From positions 13,829,453 through 13,893,452 of the forward strand of contig NC_064044.1 of the NCBI RefSeq assembly GCF_932526225.1: a stretch of DNA of 64,000 bases, read 5' to 3'. The notes beneath the pieces were generated by a model. That model was given only the letters and a program-made list of their open reading frames with translations. It searched no databases and was not told where the DNA came from. Shown piece by piece: positions 58,011-64,000 of this stretch. This DNA is from Nematostella vectensis. Taxonomy: Eukaryota; Cnidaria; Anthozoa; Actiniaria; Edwardsiidae. Position numbers and translations under genes: made by a program. Position 1 is the stretch's first letter. Every line of letters begins with the position of its first letter.

Positions 58011-58250
58011 ATTGTGTCGTTCCAGAAAATATCCATACCCCCCATGGAGGGATTGGGAACTCCGGAGGGGGTGGGGGGTCAAACGCCCAGGAATTTCCAG
58101 AGGGGAAGACGGGTGAAATGCCCTTTTTCCATTACAGTTACCGTATTTATTTTTTTTCCAGCGGGCTGGAAATTCCAGAGGGGTGGGGGTTCATACCTCA
58201 GAACCCCTCCTTGTGGGAGGGGGTATGAATATTTTCTAGAACTACACATT
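58011..58250. mobile_element. MITE with 32-bp terminal inverted repeats and TA target sites
   Basis: Termini 58011-58042 and 58219-58250 match at 28 of 32 positions as inverted repeats (inner core ATACCCCC and GGGGGTAT). TA flanks both ends (58009-58010 and 58251-58252), as in Tc1/mariner-type MITEs. The equivalent places in units 1 and 3 lack the insert. Confidence 0.75.
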
Positions 58251-59179
58251 TAGCCTTCGCATAGCCGTTTTCACCCGCTCGACTTGTACAATAAGGGCTT
58301 AAATCATCAATCAGGATTTGACACGAGTGGTGGGTGTTCAGTGCTTTCTCAGTAACAATTCGTAGAAAGCATTTAGCGTTCCATGGTTTGAGTTTGAGTT
58401 CAAATTATTAAATTTGTGTTCGAATTATCAAGTTTGTGTTCGAATTATTAAGTTTGCGTTGAAATTATTAATGTTGCATGTGCTTTACATTTTAGATGAT
58501 GTTTTGTCCATATCGGCCACGGTATATAACCATAGTCGGGTCGCCTATGGCTAGCCCCACTAAACCCTATACTTGAAGCCGAAGTGCACTTCTGTTCAAA
58601 CATACCTTGGCGCTGATTGGCTAATCTAAACCATGTTGCATTCCTAAGTATTCCTTTGAGAACTGAACAAGGAAGGGATGTCTAGAGGTCAGTGACTTAG
58701 CTTCAAAACGCCAATTCTCGAGTAGAAAGGAATTAGGGGCGAGCGTGAAATGCGCCAGGAATAAAGACCAAAAACCCGTTGATCTGCCTGAAGTATTCGG
58801 TATTTTTATGTTTCTTGTCATACCTGTCACAACACGGGCACAAAACAAATAGCAGATATACATATAATACCACAGGTATCCCAGTCAACCCTGCGCTCAG
58901 GATCTAGTTTTAGCCCCCCCCCCCCCCCCCCTTGCCCCTATAGGAATTGTCACACTATAAGATATCTAGGAGCGTAGAGTTTTGCATTTCTTAACCAGTA
59001 GGAATTTTTTCCTGTTGCAATAAAGAACCCTCAAAATCTTGATGGTATCATGAGGAGATGAACTGTTTAAAAAACAACAACAATCATTTGTTGCATTTTG
59101 AATCTCATAACCTGAATTTCCTAGCATATCATACCATACCCCAGTTGAATCTGTCTATATTAGGTTCTAAGACGCGTAT
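58251..59179. other. Spacer before unit 3, no gene
   Basis: It holds short GTTCGAATTATTAAGTTTG-type tandem repeats at about 58390-58470, the dispersed repeat copy at about 58527-58860, and a C17 tract at about 58915-58931. No gene is seen. Confidence 0.5.
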
Positions 59180-62100
59180 TATTATAGATAGATACCTGTG
59201 TATTTTCCTCTTGAGAAAGCCTGATACCCACATGACGTAATGTTTCTGCATACTAATAAGGGGAGTCCCCCGCCAATCCTTTCACTTTCACTTAGTAGAA
59301 TTTCCTGTTTGCGTGTTTAGCGAGGTTCACATTTACTGGCTTTTGGACTTATAGAACCTGCGTGTTACCGTCTACCATCGCTTAAATTGTCAATAGCAAG
59401 CTTGATCATTGTATTGACATTTTAGCGTCAATAACCAACACAAGCGGTAAGCTGAATTTGGATTTGTCGGTTGTGACTCCGTTACTTGGTTGTTTGTGTT
59501 ATGGTTAACTTTTCCTCTGTCTTTTGAACCTCAGCCTTCGTGAAGCCGTCTTCATTAGCTCGACTTGTGCAAAGAGAGCTTTATCACTTCTTTTTTGTTC
59601 TTTTCACCTCCGGGATTTGATTTGATTGGTGAGTACTTTCTCAGTTAAATGTCGTAATCAGCACTAGCGAGCCATGCTAATTCTTACCATGTTTCACTGT
59701 CATTTCTCCCTTCGCCTAATAGGCTAGATTAAACACACAGTACTGTTTGTAATATAGATAAACATATATATTGGGTACATAGATTTATAGGTTGTATATT
59801 AACATTAAAATAAATATAGGATATATACCGTAATGATTCGAATATGCGCCCTCTTTTAAATAAGCGTCACTCTCAAAACAATATGCAAAAAATGAGAGCC
59901 CCTACTGAAGCGAGGCTATAGTTCTGTATGTTTGCCAGATTATACAAAAATCGGGCGAATTCTTTGGCTCCAACATTTAACGAGTTTGTCGCTTTTTAAC
60001 GCATTTGGGTCCAATATCAAATCTAATTTCCAACTCTTTTGCACCTAAGAGGATCTAAGAGGAATCAATCTAAGGTCAATCTAAGAGGAAACCTGTTGTG
60101 ATCCTAGTTTGTTGTTGATAAAAGGAAATTATATTTCTAAGAAGATAGAGAAACCCTAGTTCGCACCATGGAACTACCATGGTTGTACCACGGGAATTAG
60201 GATACTTTGTCAGCGATTTCTTAATAAAATAACCAAAAATGCATTCCCAATTTGTATTGAATATTGTATTCCGCAAATAAAATATCTCTAACCTTTGTGC
60301 GAAATGTCTCCTGCCTCCCAATTCAGCGAAATCCTTTTTCGTTATATTTCTATTTTTCTTGTCTAAAAACCCACACGATGGTTGTTTTCAACTCTCGAAA
60401 CATTTGAACAGTACTGAGTAACCATAGCGTCTTGAGTGTTCGTGACTAGCCCGAACGCTCTCCGAACCTAACTTCATATTTAGGTTCTATATAAAATAGG
60501 AAGGGAGTGGAGCAACGCTCGATTCCATTGTTCAAAAACCTGCCTAGTTACGGCCAATGTTGTGATGTTGGTATGAGAGTGATTGATGAGTGACAGCTCA
60601 CTTTCTCTTTGAACTTTTACCTCGCCGCCGACACACGCCTACCCTGGTCCCAGAGCCTTGAGCATCTCCGAGGCTCTGGGACCAGGGTAACACACGCCCA
60701 AACTCACATAAGCATTTTTCTTACAAGATGTATCTAGCCTACCGTTCTACGTCATCGCAATGCCTAGTTACCAGAATACTTTCTGCATAATTTAAAACTG
60801 TGTCATGGCCGCCATCTTGAATTTTAAGATTCCAGCTCTCAGATCAATGTTATTTGTGGGGTTAAAGGCCCGGTTCGCGATTCGATAACTGTATATTTTA
60901 CCATAGCCTCAATTTCTACCAAGTTATTGTGGAAAATTATCTCCGCTTGGATTGATTTCGCTTTATTTACTTGTGTTAATACATTTGCAACCCGAATAGA
61001 CCCGATACACGTGAGGGTCGAGATTAAAGTTAATGTGCTGACTGCTTTACACTTACACATATAGTTTACCTTAAGACTTAATTGAATGTGCTCTGGACAC
61101 TCATGAATGGTCTTGAGGTATTTACCTTTATTGCTTTATCTATCTTGAAGTTGAAGTAGTTTGTCGATGAAGGAATCCCAAAGAATAGGCTACTTAGATC
61201 GGACACTTGACTGGGTACTCATAAGATGAATTTTGTTTTCTTTCTATAAAATATCTTGATCTCTGTCATTGAATGTCATATCATTTTTACCACTTCGATT
61301 CCAATTAAGTACAGAATATGTGTGACTTAAATCGAGACAAGTTCCATCAGAATATCAAGCAGTTTTCATCAATACTTAGGTGTCAAAAGTCTTGTACTAG
61401 AAAAGTTAAAATCCTGCTGCTTTGGCTTTGGTATCTATTTAGAGGTAAACATGAAAATTAAATCTATGAAAATTATTTTGGTACTTTGGCGCTTTTTTTT
61501 TGGTGCTTCCTTTAGATGAGTTTTGTTATTTTCCTTAAATACCTTTATTTTTAATTGAATGTCCTTTTATTTTTATGGAACATTTTCAATTAAATCTAGA
61601 TAATTGTGCCGTCTTGAAAATATGTATATAATCTAATTTAAAGTCTGGATATTCTATAGCCCTCTCATTTGACTTCAAAATAAATAAATGTTGTTGTTTA
61701 CTTTGCACTTACATAAATAAAATGATAATTTTCAATAAAATTATATTGTTAATACAATATGACTGGCTTTAGGTGTTAAAATAAATTTACCCCTAAGTGA
61801 TTGCACATTGAGGGCTGTGAACCAAATAATTTTTTAAGAAATAACAATTTCAAAACACATTCTCAGCTTTCCTTAATTTTATTACTGTGCTAACTCTGCT
61901 TTGGGGATAGTATTTTTAAGATTTTTGGCATGTAAAAGATTGGACAATCAGTCCCATTCATGCAGCACACCTCAAGTCCACCACCCACCTGAAAAGATGA
62001 TGCTCTTACCTTTCTTACCCCAATCAGTGTTGTGATATGACAATTACAATACAAACCAAGATTGTATATATATTTTATCATATACAAAGTGTGCAGTGAA

Positions 62101-62459
62101 ATCATTGTCATACATGTCAGAACACAGGGCCCAAACAAGTTGCAGATCTCAGGTATACCAGTCAACCCTGCGCGCAGGGTCTAGTTCAATTAGAGATATC
62201 ATTTATATGTATAGCTCTTCGATTTTCAGTATAATGATGTAAGATATGTCGATGTTTTGCAAGCCGCATACGACTTTTGCTTCGCTTCAGTTTTGCCTCG
62301 TAACTTGAATTACACGACATACCTGTTTAGAAAGGAACGTCTTGTTCGTCTCTCGCCAGACACTGTTTGGGATAGGGATACATCCACCCTTATGCTAATA
62401 CTATATACATATTCATATAAATAAATCCGCATGCGGCGCAAATTCTATAGGCTTGAGGC
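59180..62459. repeat. Segmental duplication unit 3, left block
   Basis: It matches 4520-7716 closely and then runs straight into 62460, providing the empty site for the Helitron of unit 1. No gene is seen. Confidence 0.75.
60640..60689. repeat. 19-bp inverted repeat hairpin, unit 3
   Basis: The arms and the 12-nt spacer are identical to those of unit 1 at 5910-5959. Confidence 0.8.
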
Positions 62460-64000
62460 GTCCTAAGAGTGAATTTGTCTGCGAATTTTGCTGGAAACTT
62501 ACCATTCGGTGCAAATTCGGACTAATTCTTGAATTAGCTTTGAACCAATTTAAAAAAAAAGATCCTATTAAATTTTCTGAAGAAACACCAAATACGTTTT
62601 TAACTGTCATAAAGTGTTAACATAAATACTAGTACATTGTTAACCGTAATGCTAATAAAAAGAAATTGAAGAGCTTGGGCTTCCTGTGGATAAACCTAAA
62701 TTCGTCTGTTATTCAGACTAGCTAATGGGGGAAATCCCCTACAAACGTTTGTGATTTGCAATTCAAATTTCCTACATTTTTTTGTTTGTTCGTATTTTGT
62801 GCAAAGCATCATTTGATCTTCAACTACAGCCCTGATGTAGTGTCGAATTGTGCTTAAAGGCAAGTTGAACAAGGTGAAATCAAGTTAAAACTTTCGGGAA
62901 ATGAACCTCTATGTATCATTACACTCGAAAGCTTCATACCAAGCATTATTGAACGAGGTATGGATTTTGTCAGTTCTATAACAGACTATTTCGTGTTATA
63001 GTTACGGTTTTCTGTACTTACTTTGGACTTGCGAAGTCATCTTTTGTTTGTGTCCTGTGGAAAAAATAGCTTCCATCACTCCTACGCTTACAACTCACTG
63101 TTTATAAGTTTTGAATCTTCTCTAGGTTTCTAGGACGGCTCTTTACTCTGTTGTGCGCAGATATCTATAACCAAAGCCTCTTGTAAATGTGTCGTGACAT
63201 TTTCATACAAGTAATAATCTAATAGGAACTATATTGTAATCCTATTTTTTTGCTGATAAAAGAAAACTATATATATTTATAAAAAGAGAGAGAAAGCCTT
63301 AGTTTCTTAGATTCTGCAATAGGTAATTTATTCATAATGTATCTCTTTCGTTAGGCGTGAAGCTTGCAAGTAACTTGTAGCGTGTTCCGCCATTAAAATT
63401 AGAGATTGCTGTTACTTGTCATTGAGCGATGTCTGCGGTTTTGTATAAAGGACAGCATACATTTTGAGATACAGGGTTTTGTGTGTGTTTTTTCGACATT
63501 ACGTCGAAAAGCCAGTGAGAGTCAATTTGTCTGCGAAGTTTGCTGGGAACCTAGCCTTAGATTCGGACTCGGATATTTTCTTGAATTAGAATTTCTTAGG
63601 GAAAGTTCATTTATTATACCGAGAGGGGTGGGGGGGTGGGGGTCGAAAGTGTATGGATTTTAAAAACGGGGGTCACTGATTTCTTTGGTCACTGGTTTTG
63701 TCTCTTCTATATAACTTGACCAAGTGTCAAATCAGACTTCTTGGTCCAATGAGTCTCATCGGTTTGGGGGCAGTTATTGGCACGCACAATCGAGGAGAGC
63801 CACGTTTTATCTATGCAATTCAATGCCTTCACTTTTTCTGAATTAATATTTTTAGCGAATTCTTTCCCCTCCACTTCCTGACCAGCTTGCAGCTAATCTC
63901 TTGCTCGCATTCCTTTGACATTGTCTTTTGCGTTCCTTCCTTCTTTGTTTTTCTGGAGGGGTGGGTGGGTGGGGGTGGGGGGTTTCTAAAATATGGAGGA
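62460..64000. repeat. Segmental duplication unit 3, middle block, cut by the window end
   Basis: It matches 17443 to about 19070 of unit 1, with shorter G runs (for example near 63628). By analogy a third TPR-CHAT gene may follow a few kilobases beyond the window. No gene is seen within it. Confidence 0.7.

Overview
The window looks like AT-rich nuclear DNA from an invertebrate animal, most probably a cnidarian (sea anemone or coral type). I infer this from spliced genes with animal-type splice sites, tandem TPR-CHAT (TTC28-like) genes, an OTU-type Helitron, hammerhead-ribozyme repeats and many MITEs and low-complexity G tracts. No species can be named from the sequence alone. Most of the 64 kb is non-coding repeat.

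Layout. (1) 1-2731 is a GC-rich, decayed remnant of a large DNA polymerase B-like plus helicase-like protein, probably from a virus-like or large mobile element. (2) The rest is built on a tandem segmental duplication. Unit 1 is about 4528-32580, unit 2 about 41120-57710, and unit 3 starts near 59180 and runs off the window. Units 1 and 2 each carry one TPR-CHAT gene on the + strand and a small minus-strand terminal exon downstream of it. (3) Unit 1 holds younger insertions: a 9.7 kb Helitron (7717-17442) whose empty site is seen in unit 3, and a hammerhead-ribozyme (retrozyme/Penelope-like) inverted array (31068-32330) flanked by an 11-bp direct repeat. (4) A 7.4 kb G-rich satellite of 35-37 bp units (32588-40008) lies where unit 1 should pass into the next copy.

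Genes. The Helitron encodes, in order, a basic N-terminal region with a 2A-like ribosome-skipping motif, an OTU protease-like domain, lysine/arginine-rich 20-residue repeats, a Cys-rich Helitron N-terminal domain, the HUH Rep nuclease, a PIF1-like helicase, an AP-type endonuclease, and a separate spliced RPA-like ssDNA-binding protein. It has one nonsense codon and three apparent 1-nt frameshifts. The unit-2 TPR-CHAT gene is intact (1298 aa, 11 near-identical 40-residue TPRs plus the CHAT His and Cys). The unit-1 copy has six such repeats and a stop codon between the CHAT His and Cys.

The most striking undescribed-looking structure is a run of 11 short hairpins (8228-8451) near the 5' end of the Helitron transcript. 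Every one is closed by a TTCG, TTTG, GAAA or GCAA tetraloop, and the stems differ in sequence while keeping pairing. The four hammerhead ribozymes and the 2A motif inside a Helitron are the other main points.
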